DNA of 64,000 bases from Triticum aestivum (lineage: Eukaryota > Streptophyta > Magnoliopsida > Poales > Poaceae): contig NC_057798.1 of the NCBI RefSeq assembly GCF_018294505.1, positions 374,542,839-374,606,838 of the forward strand. The letters run 5' to 3'. Shown here in pieces: positions 31,876-45,225 of the stretch; within the stretch, counting starts at the first letter, position 1, and every line of letters begins with the position of its first letter. The position numbers were made by a program, and so were the translations under genes. The notes under the pieces were generated by a model. That model was not told the DNA's origin. It was given only the letters and a program-made list of their open reading frames with translations, and ran no database searches.

Positions 31876-31993
31876 TGATACGTCCATTTTGCATCATGTT
31901 TTCCTACTGTTATTTATAATGTTTTTGATCATTATAATACTTTGTGACGCAATTCTAATGCCCTTTTCTCTCTTAAATTGCAAGATTTACATG
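31876..31993 (+). mobile_element. Short 5' fragment of a Gypsy-type LTR (TGATACGTCC family)
   Basis: TGATACGTCCATTTTGCATCATG followed by CTAATGCCCTTTTCTCTC and GCAAGATTTACA, a common Triticeae LTR start; breaks off after about 118 bp. Confidence 0.55.
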
Positions 31994-32934
31994 ACTCCCG
32001 TCCTACTAGCACTCAGCAGATCATGATTACCTTAAGCTTGTGACCCCGTAGGTTCGATAACTCATAGACATGAATGAAATCATTTGTTCACTGACCGGCA
32101 GCGGGACCGTGGAGGTCCGTATTGGTCTCTACGAGAGCATGAATGATATTTGAGTGAACCTTAGGTTATCATGTGATGTTCCCTTTGCTTCGCGATACTT
32201 CACAAAACCAGGGATGCATCGGTATCCTCCCGAGTCATCACTATGCTCGTTATACCGAAATCATCGTTACCGGTTTTGTTCTTCTTTCTCATTATTGTGT
32301 TCCGGCATCCCTATGATGAAGTCATATGTGTCTGGACAGATGATGATTGATGCTGTCACACTGAGAGGGCCCTAAGAATATCTCTCCAACATCATAGGAG
32401 TGAATCCCACTCTCGAGCTATTCGGCCACTCGTCAAACTTTTTGATGAACCTGTAAGTTGTCGTTATGATCACCGTGTTATAGCTGACGTTTGAGCAAAT
32501 CAAAAGTCCACTATACGGTAAGAAGTGACCATGTACTCTCATGGCCTAAGGAGAAATACCACACGTTAACGCTCCATGTTATTACAATTTAATGTACACG
32601 ATATTAACTCAATTCATAACAAACAAGATTGGGTCGGTTCAATATGTTTGATCTTCCAATGTCAGAATCTCAATGTTGTTTGAGGATCATTGTTACACTT
32701 AACGATATCCCAAGATCTGGAAAACATGATCACCAACAACACTTGAGCTACTCTTAGAGGCGAGACTAGGAACCTTTTATTTTACCTTTTATATTCCACA
32801 TGTGCATATGAGTTTTCCACTGAATCGCATATTTCAGGATCATAGAAATTATAGCAAAGAATATAAACTCTTTAGTTATGAATATGGAAATATAATAATA
32901 CAAATATTATTGCCTCTAGGGCATATTTTCCACA
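31994..32934 (-). mobile_element. Truncated Angela-related Copia LTR, inverted
   Basis: It ends ATTGCCTCTAGGGCATATTTTCCACA, the complement of TGTGGAAAATATGCCCTAGAGGCAAT. It is homologous to the forward LTR at 28154-29238, so the two lie as inverted repeats about 2.8 kb apart. Confidence 0.7.
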
Positions 32935-33106
32935 ATCATATGTTCGATCTTCTGTTAGAAGGAGGGAAACTTCTCATGGTTGGGAGGTTGTAAAACCTAG
33001 CTGCAGGAATCTACACCGGCGATCATCACCAACTCTTCTTCTGCTGCTACTACAAGTTGGTAACGATCATATCAAACATTTTATACATCTTCATAGTGAT
33101 CCTGGG
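32935..33106 (+). mobile_element. 3' part of a Copia LTR, continued at 45154
   Basis: Sequence such as CACCGGCGATCATCACCAACTC and CTACTACAAGTTGGTAACGATC resembles the end of a Copia LTR. It is split by the LARD at 33107 (target CTGGG, 33102-33106) and resumes with CTGGTGCGTCGGACATAATTT. Confidence 0.5.
33102..33106. repeat. Target-site duplication CTGGG, left copy
   Basis: CTGGG precedes the LARD LTR TGTGACGCCC; repeated at 45149-45153. Confidence 0.9.
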
Positions 33107-36100
33107 TGTGACGCCCGGATAGTTACGCTACAGTAATCCTTCGCTAATGATGCCACATCACCTTGATTACTGTGGCTAATCTCGCATTAGTTCGAAAACA
33201 ATTCGAATTCAAACTTGAATTTTTGGCAAACAAACAAAGTTTTCAAACTTTAAAACAAAATTGTTCGGACCGTGTCAAATATTGCATAGATAATTATGGT
33301 GAAGAAACAAAACTTCTATAAACTATTCCAATGCACTAAAATAATTAAAACATCAGCTAAACCTATTATAAATGCCCTTTTGAAATTTATAAAAATGCGA
33401 ACTAAATATTTAAAAAAAATTCCAAAATATATTATGGAAGTGGGCTAATTTACAACCTCCATTTAGGTACTGGTCTTATAAATTTACAAAACTGAAAACT
33501 ATTAAAAACTATAATAGAAAACAGAAAAGTAAAATAAAATAAAAACAGAAAAGAATATACAAAAAAAAGGGACCCCCCCACTAGACCTCGGCCCAGTTGG
33601 CCATCGGGCCAACCAGGCCGGCCCAGCTGGCACCTACAACACCCCCTGGGGCGACCGAACCCTAGCCCGGCCACCCCACTCCCCCGCACAATCCCCACCT
33701 CTCCCCTCGTCTCCCTCACCCGCCGCCACCCCACGACGCCCACTCTCCTCCTCGTTCCCCACTCCCCTCCCCCCGATCCACTCCTGGATCGGGATCGAGC
33801 CCCCCCACTCTCTCTCGCCCCCCGCTCAATCTGTACGCCCGCTGCCCTCGACCTCGGCGCGCCGACGCCGCTCGTCGTCTCTGGCGCCGCCCGCTACCTC
33901 GCCCCCGCCTCCTCGACGCCGCACCATCGTTGGACCTCGCCGACGCCATCCGGAGAAACCCCTCCTCGTCGTCATCCACGTCGGCACCCGAGCCCAGCGC
34001 CGCGTTGCCCTTCGAACGCGCCTCGCCGCCGCAATCGACAGCCACTTGGGCGAGCTCCCACGACGTCACCCGAAACTGCATCGCCCTCCACCTCGACCGC
34101 CTCCTCGCCGACCTCGCGTCCTCATCCTCTTCCTCGCCGGCCGCCAGCAAGCCTCGGCGCCCTCTCTCCCCATCAACGCTGGTGAGGCCCCGGGCCTCTT
34201 CCCTTCTCTGCCTCACGCCTCGCTCACGGTCACCGCACGCTAGACCGCCCACGTGCGCGCCCGCGGTGAGCACGTGCTCACCACGCCCTGCGCGTCGTGC
34301 TCCCCGCGACCGAGTCGTCCTCGGCGTGCGCCACCTCCTCGTGCCGCCCGCGACGTCCGCTCCTCCCGTTTGCCGCTCCGGCTGCCGGCGCCTCGCAGCA
34401 CTCTGTCGGGCGTCCGCAACGCCCGCTGCGCCCATTCGGGCCTTGCCCGTACCCGCGTGCCCGTTAGGCCCCAGGGGCCACAGACATCTGGCCCCCCCTA
34501 GTGCCACTGACCGACTGGGCCCACACCCATGTACTGATTAGAACGAAAAAGATAGGGAATTAAATAAATATAATTAGTAAAAATGAAAATGAATAAAATT
34601 AATTAATTAAATAATTAATTAAGTAAATAATTAATTTAATTAATCCTGATTAATTAACCTAATGGCTAATTAACCTAATTAACTACTGCTAATTAAACTA
34701 AACTAGGGTAATTAGTTAACAGTCACTGACGGACGGGACCCACATGTTAGGTTGACCAGTCAACTCTGTTGACTGCTGACGTCAGCATGACGTCATGCTG
34801 ATGTCATTAATCTATTTTTCGAATTAATTAAATAATTAATTAAATTCCAGAAATTAATAAAATCTTTAGAAAATCATATCTTTTAATCCGTAACTCGGAT
34901 TAAAATATTTTCAACATGAAAGTTGCTCAGAACAACGAGACGAATCCGGATACGCAGCCCGTTCGTCCGCCACGCGTCCCTAGCATAGAGAACCTGCAAC
35001 ATTTCACCTCCGGTTCATCTGTCCGAAAACACGAAACACTGGGGGTACTTTCCCGGATGTTTCCCCCCTTCACCGGTACCACCTCGTACCACGTTAGGGC
35101 ACACCTAGCATCACGCTTTGTCATGTCATGCATCGTCATGCATTTGTTTGCATTATAATTATTGTTTCTTCCCCCTCTTCTCTCGCTAGACACCGAGACC
35201 GACGCTGCTGCTGCCCAGCTCGACTACGGAATTGACGACCCCTCTCTCTTGCCAGAGCAACCAGGCAAGCCCCCCCTTTGATCACCAGATATCGCCTACT
35301 CTTCTCTATACTGCTTGCATTAGAGTAGTGTAGCATGTTACTGCTTTCCGTTAATCCTATTCTGATGCATAGCCTGTCATTGCTGCTACAGTCATTGATA
35401 CCTTACCCGCAATCCTAAATGCTTAGTATAGGATGCTAGTGTTCCATCAGTGGCCCTACACTCTTGTCCGTCTGCCATGCTATACTACTGGGCTGTGATC
35501 ACTTCGGGAGGTGATCACGGGCATATACTATTATACTTTACACTGTTACACTACCTGTGATACTGTTCGGAGTTGGGGGCTGAAAGGACAGGTGGCTCCA
35601 TCCTGGTAGAGGTGGGCCTGGGTTCCCGACGGTCCCCGACGGTTACTTTGTGGCGGAGCGACAGGGCAGGTTGAGACCACCTAGGAGACAGGTGGGCCTG
35701 GCCTTGTTCGGCATTCGCGGATACTTAACACGCTTAACGAGATCTTGGTATTTGATCTGAGTCGGCTACGAGCCTATACGCACTAACCATCTACGCGGGA
35801 GTAGTTATGGGTATCCCGACGTCGTGGTATCAGCCGAAGCACTTCAGACGTCAGCGACGGAGCGGCGCGCGCCGGATTGGAACGTAAGCCTGCTCTTGTA
35901 TTAAGGGGGCTAGTTCTGCTTCCGGCCGCCCTCGCAACGTGCAGGTGTGCTATGGGCGATGGGCCCAGACCCCTATGCGCTTAGGTTTAGACCGGCGTGC
36001 TGGCCTCTCTGTTGTGCCTAGGTGGGGCTGCGACGTGTTGATCTTCCGCGGCCGGGCATGACCCAGGAAAGTGTGTCCGGCCAAATGGGATCAAGCGTGT

Positions 36101-37021
36101 TGGGCTATGTGGTGCACCCCTGCAGGGAAGTTAATCTATTCGAATAGCCGTGATCTTCGGTAACAGGACGACTTGGAGTTGTACCTTGACCTTATGACAA
36201 CTAGAACCGGATACTTAATAAAACACACCCTTCCAAGTTCCACAGACAACCCGGTGATCGCTTTTCCGCAGGGCGACGAGGAGAGGATCGCCGGGTAGGA
36301 TTATGCTATGCGATGCGACTGGAGATGCGCTTGGAGATGCTACCTGGATATGCTACTGGGAGATGCTACTTGGAGGACTTCAATCTACTCTCTTCTACAT
36401 GCTGCAAGACGGAGGCTGCCAGAAGCGTAGTCTTCGACAGGATTAGCTATCCCCCTCTTATTCTGGCATTCTGCAGTTCAGTCCACTGATATGGCCTCCT
36501 TACACATATACCCATGCATATGTAGTGTAGTTCCTTGCTTGCGAGTACTTTGGATGAGTACTCACGGTTGCTTTCTCCCCCCTTTTTCCCCCTTTCCTTT
36601 CTTTCTGGTTGTCGCAACCAGATGCTGGAGTCCAGGAGCCAGACGTCACCGTCGACGACGACCCCTACTACACCGGAGGTGCCTACTACTACATGCTGCC
36701 TGCTGACGATGACCCGGAGTAGTTTAGGAGGATCCCAGGCAGGAGGGATGCGCCTCTTTCGATCTGTACCCTAGTTTGTGCTAGCCATCTTATGGCAACT
36801 TGTTTAACTTATGTCTGTACTCAGACATTGTTGCTTCCGCTGACTCGTCTATGATCGAGCACTTGTATTCGAGCCCTCGAGGCCCTTGGCTTGTATTATG
36901 ATGCTTGTATGACTTATTTTTATTTATAGAGTTGTGTTGTGATATCTTCCCGTGAGTCCCTGATCTTGATCGTACACATTTGCGTGCATGATTAGTGTAC
37001 GATTGAATCGGGGGCGTCACA
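33107..37021 (+). repeat. 5' LTR of LARD (3915 bp)
   Basis: TGTGACGCCCGG to GGGGGCGTCACA, termini inverted-repeat. It has an AT-rich first part, a GC-rich block (33590-34500), an AT-rich stretch (34555-34900), then the conserved downstream half shared with 649-4388 and 58457-62259. Long overlapping open frames in the GC-rich block are discussed under rejected items. Confidence 0.9.
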
Positions 37022-37024
37022 AGT

Positions 37025-37037
37025 TGGTATCAGAGCC
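37025..37037 (+). other. Primer binding site, initiator-tRNA-Met type
   Basis: TGGTATCAGAGCC, three bases after the 5' LTR. Confidence 0.9.
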
Positions 37038-40000
37038 GACTGCCTGTAGGAATCCCCCTTCCACATTCCTTGGCCGAAGTCGAGTCTAGACATTGAAAAA
37101 CTTTTACTAACATGGCTGTGTGGCCCATGGGCCCACGTCGCCATCGGGTGGTAGTAGGATCTTTTATTCCTCGACCTATACTCTGGGACTCTGACATCTC
37201 TTCTATTCGGGTTAAATGAATTTTACTAAAATCTAACTTTAGGTTCTCGAAAACACTTTCCCTCGGAGAGCCCCTTCAGTCAAGATGATCGCCGACTGCA
37301 CCAGAAGATTTCGAAGATACTCTCCGATATCCTCTCGAGATTTTGTGCCCGTTGCTTTTGCAATTCCCCGCCACTGATACATCCCTATGGATAACTACAT
37401 ACACTTGCCATCATATAATCATTGCTCATTGATCTTGCTACCACAAGATACCATGAAATTCTCTCTATTGTTCCAAGAACCGTTGGTGTCACTGCCTTTC
37501 AGTTCTTTGCCACATGAATACCCCCTTCAAATAAATTCTCGCGCTTATCGAGTATCCGCTCATTCCCCAGTTGTTCATGTGTTACACAAAAGTCTTCGAA
37601 ATACCACCCGATATTCCGAAAATCCTCAGCAACCTATTGCTCTGGAAATTCTTGTTTGCTTTCATTATGATTAATCCCATAAGTATAGAAATCTTATTGA
37701 CATTCCTTGTCATTATCATTTTGAGTCTGTTGACTCAATATGTTGCGAATACACGCAATCATCATTGATCCTTATAAATTACCTTTCCGGCTGAGCTTCC
37801 ATTCTTTTAACGGGAATTGGTTCTCGACCAATCCAATTGTCGTTGATTGTACCCTAAGGCTATTCAACTTATCCCTCCCTAATCAGAGCATTGCTTCTGA
37901 TCCCTTGATTTGGAAATCATAATTCCTTTGCATTTGACAATTGAGTTAGTCAGTTGTTTCTATAATCTGATCTCCTTGCATTCTTCTTCCTCTAGTTGAG
38001 TACCGATACTCGTATCAGATCCTTTGTGGACCATCAAGTCCTTTGTTGGATTGTTATCCGACAGTGTTCTTCACATTTGATCACTTTGTGAGTTCTTCCC
38101 CTGATACATAATGCCTCTGTTAAGTTGTATCCTCTGCTTGGCCAACCATGCTCTGCTTTCGGGCTTGTGTTATTTACTCTTGAAACTTGTGGTATATGTT
38201 TCTAAGAAGCCCCTATGGGTTGAACATATGCCTTCTCTAAATCGTGTGAACCCAAAAGTTTTCACGAGTCATACTCTTCTGGTGCTTCACCAGATAAAAT
38301 TTCAACACTGCAACTTCATCGAACGTGAGAAGTGAATGAAAGGTTATGCATTGGAGAAGTGGGAGTCGACCTTGAACTTGTGTTCTTGCCCATGGACACG
38401 ATGTAGATCTTATCATTAAAGCTTCTCTTAAATGAATTATTCCTTTGGTATAAGTTCATCTTATATCTAGGATCTGGCCTTCTGCAATCGTGGTTCCGAC
38501 CATGATTGTTCTTCTTTGATCTCATTTCTCGGACAAGTTAAAACACTTGTCTTCTGTGGATCAATACCCCAGTCCAACCTCTACTTTGATCTGTCGTCGA
38601 GTATTACCCCCTGGTATCTCGAGGATACCACGGGATACATAACTTCTTATGAGTTCTTCATCAACTAATATTCTTGCCGATTCCATTTTTCCAACGGGTT
38701 CTCAGTTGTTAGAACCCCTCAAGGACACCGACAACTGAATTGAGTCCGCACTACGATTCAACAACTCTTCAGTAAGCTTCTATAAGTACGAGTTTGTACC
38801 CGATCACGCCATTCCTAGCCTGTTTGGGTATATCATTGTCGTGACGATTCTAACTGTGCTACCTGGCCCTTATTCTCGGAGCACCAATTTTCGACGATGA
38901 ACTAACCTTACGTCGATCCTCATCGCCATATCATTTCGCCTTGAACAACAAGCTTGGTTTCGAGTTTGTGTCGTACCCTTGGTTCCAATAACCTTTCACT
39001 TCATCATTACTTGACTTGATGTCGTCATCGATCGATTACATCTTCATGAACTCTCGCGACAAAGGTGTCGTGATCATCAACATTCTGAGCTCATCCAGGA
39101 TATCAATTGAATTCATGATGAGAAATACCATCCTTGCCCTAGATGAATTGTATTATCATCGACCACTTTATTGCCTTCGCACCAACACAAGCTTGTTCAT
39201 GCTTGGTGTAATACCTTGAGTTCCTTGCTACCCAACATTTGATCTTCCTTACCTCGGGAGTATTACCATCCTTTATGTCAAGAAGGTCGTGAGGATTACT
39301 CCACCTCTTAAGAATTCTTGGTATGGTGATACTTCTCACCCTCACCATTCTTTCTTGGTACCCGTGTTATTTCTAACCGGAATACCGACAATTGAACTAT
39401 GAGGTGTGAATTCAAAACTTCTAGCAACCCTATTGCTTTGAAGTAATGGTCGAGTTTCATTCTAATTCTTTTGTTCGTCAAGTCACCACTCTAACATTGA
39501 TCGTGCGACCCAACCCATATTCAGGTGCACCTTTCAACCAATGTTTAATTGAGTATGTTTCCTCGAGCATACATCATTATACCATTTGATCTGACAAATG
39601 TTATCTCCTTGTTCACATAATTGTGGAAATCCATCTTGTCGGAAATCTCGATGGATTATCGCCGAGCCCATCAGCCACCTCCTCATCCTCAACTTGGTTT
39701 AATGATGAACTATTGCTTCAGGAACCCGCTCCCATAGTTCATTTCCCGAGAATCTTGCAATGTCATTTCGTCGATTTGCGTTGCACCTTTCCTTCTTAGG
39801 TATCCTAAGTCTGAGGTATCCTGACACCAATCGGATCTGAATCTCGGTTAGATATGATGGTTGGGACAACTTTCCAAGAGTTATGATGTTGATCCTTTGA
39901 TGACCCGGTAACATGATGTCATGCCTAGCACCCCCCCCCCCGGCTGGAGGACCTATCATTATAGATACCTTTTCAGCAAGGTTATCCATTCATCCATGAG

Positions 40001-41197
40001 GAAATTGTAAGACTTATTCTACAAGTTATTCCTGATGGATCCTTCATGTTTCTAAAGTCTGATCTTCACCTGAAGACCATGTCAATGCTATCTCGAAGCA
40101 TGTCTATGATACTCCGATTTTCAACAAAAAACATTTGAAGCCCAATGCTAAATGTTTCCTACTCGATTATCCAAACACCGCTGTATGGGTATGGTCATCA
40201 AATTCCTCTCCCCTTACCTAAATGGTTATCCACTATATCCTGTCGTGGATATCTTGCTCTGCTTGTCCTTGGGAAGGATATACCCCTGAATTATGTGTTT
40301 TAACACATTTTCCTTTCCATTGTTCTGTTTAATCTGATATTCATATTTTCCTTTCCATTGTTGTGTTTGACATTCTTGTGATCTATATAAACTAAGCAGT
40401 AAAGATTCACTGCTTATGTAAACACCTCGATGTATAATTGGTCAGTAAGACCCTGTTACGATTGTTGATGATATTCCGGTAACCACCGATGGACGAGAAC
40501 TTTGCCTATTTGCCCGCCTCGTTCAACGAGCAGGAAAATAGTTCTCTTCGTCCCTCGCCCTTGGTATCGACGTTGTCGCCGACATAATCGACAGGCTACC
40601 CCCCCCTGACATGCCTTGCTTGCATGATCACGCAAGACGTCTCCGCCCTTCCTACTTCTAACCCACATGGTGGGCCCATAACCCACAGGTCCACTGGATC
40701 GAAACCTGACTCTCCTGTACACCCTCATGTTTCCAAAGTTATTCCTCGCGCGTGGACTCGTATGAAATTCATGAGCCACCTTCCTAATGCTCTATTCTGG
40801 TATCACCCGCCATACTTACTCTCGCTACTCTGAACCACTTTCTCACTCTGGTTCAGACTTCGAGCAACTATCTATCTGCTTGAAACTTCTTATTGTACCT
40901 TCCAACTTTACTCTCGATGTGTTTTATTTTGTTCAACTCGAGAGGTACTCATTTGCTCATTCATGGGTTAATCCCAGATTATTACCCTTATAGCATTCTG
41001 TCGTTGCTGATCTGCCTCGTTACCTATTCTTAAATACGATGAAGATCCCGAAGAAAGGATGCCGACTTCATCCTGATGACCTGAAGCAGAGGAATGAAGA
41101 CATCAGTGTAATGGATTGATCTCTTCAAGAAGAGCAACCAAAGACGAGAAGATTCGTTAGGATTTCGTAACCAGACCTTTCCCCCTAGTCCCCCTCT

Positions 41198-41218
41198 TAA
41201 ATCTCGGGACGAGATTTA
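41198..41218 (+). other. Perfect hairpin next to the polypurine tract
   Basis: AAATCTCG-GGA-CGAGATTT (41199-41217), extended by one T-A pair to 9-bp arms with a 3-nt loop, six bases before the purine tract. The same hairpin occurs at 50895-50913 and 62279-62297. Confidence 0.75.
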
Positions 41219-41223
41219 TTGTA

Positions 41224-41235
41224 GTGGAGGAGAAT
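41224..41235 (+). other. Polypurine tract
   Basis: GTGGAGGAGAAT directly before the 3' LTR. Confidence 0.85.
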
Positions 41236-44200
41236 TGTGACGCCCGGATAGTTACGCTACAGTAATCCTTCGCTAATGATGCCACATCACCTTGATTACT
41301 GTGGCTAATCTCGCATTAGTTCGAAAACGATTCGAATTCAAACTTGAATTTTTGGCAAACAAACAAAGTTTTCAAACTTTAAAACAAAATTGTTCGGACC
41401 GTGTCAAATATTGCATAGATAATTATGGTGAAGAAACAAAACTTCTATAAACTATTCCAATGCACTAAAATAATTAAAACATCAGCTAAACCTATTATAA
41501 ATGCCCTTTTGAAATTTATAAAAATGCGAACTAAATATTTAAAAAAAATTCCAAAATATATTATGGAAGTGGGCTAATTTACAACCTCCATTTAGGTACT
41601 GGTCTTATAAATTTACAAAACTGAAAACTATTAAAAACTATAATAGAAAACAGAAAAGTAAAATAAAATAAAAACAGAAAAGAATATACAAAAAAAAGGG
41701 ACCCCCCCACTAGGCCCCGGCCCAGTTGGCCATCGGGCCAACCAGGCCGGCCCAGCTGGCACCTACAACACCCCCTGGGGCGACCGAACCCTAGCCCGGC
41801 CACCCCACTCCCCCGCACAATCCCCACCTCTCCCCTCGTCTCCCTCACCCGCCGCCACCCCACGACACCCACTCTCCTCCTCGTTCCCCACTCCCCTCCC
41901 CCCGATCCACTCCTGGATCGGGATCGAGCCCCCCCACTCTCTCTCGCCCCCCTCTCAATCTGTACGCCCGCTGCCCTCGACCTCGGCGCGCCGACGCCGC
42001 TCGTCGTCTCCGGCGTCGCCCGCTACCTCGCCCCCGCCTCCTCGACGCCGCACCATCGTTGGACCTCGCCGACGCCGTCCGGAGAAGCCCCTCCCCGTCG
42101 TCATCCACGTCGGCACCCGAGCCCGGCGCCGCGTTGCCCTTCGAACGCGCCTCGCCGCCGCAATCGACAGCCACTTGGGCGAGCTCCCACGACGTCACCC
42201 GAAACTGCATCGCCCTCCACCTCGACCGCCTCCTCGCCGACCTCGCGTCCTCATCCTCTTCCCCGCCGGCCGCCAGCAAGCCTCGGCGCCCTCTCTCCCC
42301 ATCAACGCTGGTGAGGCCCCGGGCCTCTTCCCTTCTCTGCCTCACGCTTCGCTCATGGTCACCGCACGCTAGACCGCCCACGTGCGCGCCCGCGGTGAGC
42401 ACGTGCTCACCACGCCCTGCGCGTCGTGCTCCCCGCGACCGAGTCGTCCTCGGCGTGCGCCACCTCCTCGTGCCGCCCGCGACGTCCGCTCCTCCCGTTT
42501 GCCGCTCCGGCTGCCGGCGCCTCGCAGCACTCTGTCGGGCGTCCGCAACGCCCGCTGCGCCCATTCGGGCCTTGCCCGTACCCGCGTGCCCGTTAGGCCC
42601 CAGGGGCCACAGACATCTGGCCCCCCCTAGTGCCACTGACCGACTGGGCCCACACCCATGTACTGATTAGAACGAAAAAGATAGGGAATTAAATAAATAT
42701 AATTAGTAAAAATGAAAATGAATAAAATTAATTAATTAAATAATTAATTAAGTAAATAATTAATTTAATTAATCCTGATTAATTAACCTAATGGCTAATT
42801 AACCTAATTAACTACTGCTAATTAAACTAAACTAGGGTAATTAGTTAACAGTCACTGACGGACGGGACCCACATGTTAGGTTGACCACTCAACTCTGTTG
42901 ACTGCTGACGTCAGCATGACGTCATGCTGATGTCATTAATCTATTTTTCGAATTAATTAAATAATTAATTAAATTCCAGAAATTAATAAAATCTTTAGAA
43001 AATCATATCTTTTAATCCGTAACTCGGATTAAAATATTTTCAACATGAAAGTTGCTCAGAACAACGAGACGAATCCGGATACGCAGCCCGTTCGTCCGCC
43101 ACGCGTCCCTAGCATAGAGAACCTGCAACATTTCACCTCCGGTTCATCTGTCCGAAAACACGAAACACTGGGGGTACTTTCCCGGATGTTTCCCCCCTTC
43201 ACCGGTACCACCTCGTACCACATTAGGGCACACCTAGCATCACGCTTTGTCATGTCATGCATCGTCATGCATTTGTTTGCATTATAATTATTGTTTCTTC
43301 CCCCTCTTCTCTCGCTAGACACCGAGACCGACGCTGCTGCTGCCCAGCTCGACTACGGAATTGACGACCCCTCTCTCTTGCCAGAGCAACCAGGCAAGCC
43401 CCCCCTTTGATCACCAGATATCGCCTACTCTTCTCTATACTGCTTGCATTAGAGTAGTGTAGCATGTTACTGCTTTCCGTTAATCCTATTCTGATGCATA
43501 GCCTGTCATTGCTGCTACAGTCATTGATACCTTACCCGCAATCCTAAATGCTTAGTATAGGATGCTAGTGTTCCATCAGTGGCCCTACACTCTTGTCCGT
43601 CTGCCATGCTATACTACTGGGCTGTGATCACTTCGGGAGGTGATCACGGGCATATACTATATACTTTACACTGTTACACTACCTGTGATACTGTTCGGAG
43701 TTGGGGGCTGAAAGGACAGGTGGCTCCATCCTGGTAGAGGTGGGCCTGGGTTCCCGATGGTCCCCGACGGTTACTTTGTGGCGGAGCGACAGGGCAGGTT
43801 GAGACCACCTAGGAGACAGGTGGGCCTGGCCTTGTTCGGCATTCGCGGATACTTAACACGCTTAACGAGATCTTGGTATTTGATCTGAGTCGGCTACGAG
43901 CCTATACGCACTAACCATCTACGCGGGAGTAGTTATGGGTATCCCGACGTCGTGGTATCAGCCGAAGCACTTCAGACGTCAGCGACGGAGCGGCGCGCGC
44001 CGGATTGGAACGTAAGCCTGCTCTTGTATTAAGGGGGCTAGTTCTGCTTCCGGCCGCCCTCGCAACGTGCAGTTGTGCTATGGGCGATGGGCCCAGACCC
44101 CTATGCGCTTAGGTTTAGACCGGCGTGCTGGCCTCTCTGTTGTGCCTAGGTGGGGCTGCGACGTGTTGATCTTCCGCGGCCGGGCATGACCCAGGAAAGT

Positions 44201-45148
44201 GTGTCCGGCCAAATGGGATCAAGCGTGTTGGGCTATGTGGTGCACCCCTGCAGGGAAGTTAATCTATTCGAATAGTCGTGATCTTCGGTAACAGGACGAC
44301 TTGGAGTTGTACCTTGACCTTATGACAACTAGAACCGGATACTTAATAAAACACACCCTTCCAAGTTCCACAGACAACCCGGTGATCGCTTTTCCGCAGG
44401 GCGACGAGGAGAGGATCGCCGGGTAGGATTATGCTATGCGATGCGACTGGAGATGCGCTTGGAGATGCTACCTGGATATGCTACTGGGAGATGCTACTTG
44501 GAGGACTTCAATCTACTCTCTTCTACATGCTGCAAGACGGAGGCTGCCAGAAGCGTAGTCTTCGACAGGATTAGCTATCCCCCTCTTATTCTGGCATTCT
44601 ACAGTTCAGTCCACTGATATGGCCTCCTTACACATATACCCATGCATATGTAGTGTAGTTCCTTGCTTCCGAGTACTTTGGATGAGTACTCACGGTTGCT
44701 TTCTCCCCCCTTTTTCCCCTTTCCTTTCTTTCTGGTTGTCGCAACCAGATGCTGGAGTCCAGGAGCCAGACGTCACCGTCGACGACGACCCCTACTACAC
44801 CGGAGGTGCCTACTACTACGTGCTGCCCGCTGACGACGACCCGGAGTAGTTTAGGAGGATCCCAGGCAGGAGGCCTGCGCCTCTTCCGATCTGTACCCCA
44901 GTTTGTGCTAGCCATCTTATGGCAACTTGTTTAACTTATGTCTGTACTCAGACATTGTTGCTTCCGCTGACTCGTCTATGATCGAGCACTTGTATTCGAG
45001 CCCTCGAGGCCCTTGGCTTGTATTATGATGCTTGTATGACTTATTTTTATTTATAGAGTTGTGTTGTGATATCTTCCCGTGAGTCCCTGATCTTGATCGT
45101 ACACATTTGCGTGCATGATTAGTGTACGATTGAATCGGGGGCGTCACA
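41236..45148 (+). repeat. 3' LTR of LARD (3913 bp)
   Basis: Near-identical copy of 33107-37021; two single-base deletions (near 43660 and 44718) account for the length difference. Confidence 0.9.
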
Positions 45149-45153
45149 CTGGG
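45149..45153. repeat. Target-site duplication CTGGG, right copy
   Basis: Matches 33102-33106. Confidence 0.9.
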
Positions 45154-45225
45154 CTGGTGCGTCGGACATAATTTTTGTTTTCTGTTGTGTATCCTACATA
45201 AGAGACATGATACATCGGTTGAAAT

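Larger units (their letters stand above)
37022..41235 (+). other. LARD internal domain, non-coding
   Basis: 4.2 kb with no open frame over 107 codons and no gag or pol motif. Parts are alignable by eye to other copies: the first 350 bp to 302-648 (inverted), and about 39400-41230 to 62260-64000 (inverted). A conserved pair of TTTTCCTTTCCATTGTT words sits at about 40309 and 40349. Conservation without coding capacity is the hallmark of LARDs. A C-run of 11-12 bases lies near 39931. Confidence 0.8.
33107..45148 (+). mobile_element. Complete Sukkula-like LARD, 12.0 kb
   Basis: Two LTRs of 3915 and 3913 bp flank a 4214-bp internal region, with primer site, purine tract and 5-bp target duplication CTGGG. 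No gag or pol is present; any movement would depend on proteins of an autonomous relative. The LTRs differ at about 28 positions plus two single-base indels by eye (about 0.7%). At 1.3e-8 substitutions per site per year this is roughly 0.3 million years. Confidence 0.9.

Noticed and set aside
33716..34541. Overlapping open frames of 263 codons (minus) and 203 codons (plus), repeated in the other LTR at 41845-42670
   Set aside because: They lie in a GC-rich LTR block, are Pro/Arg/Ser-rich and overlap each other. The differences I could see between the two copies of the plus frame all change the amino acid (for example I/V, N/S, S/P, S/G, P/L, R/W), which gives no sign of protein-level selection.
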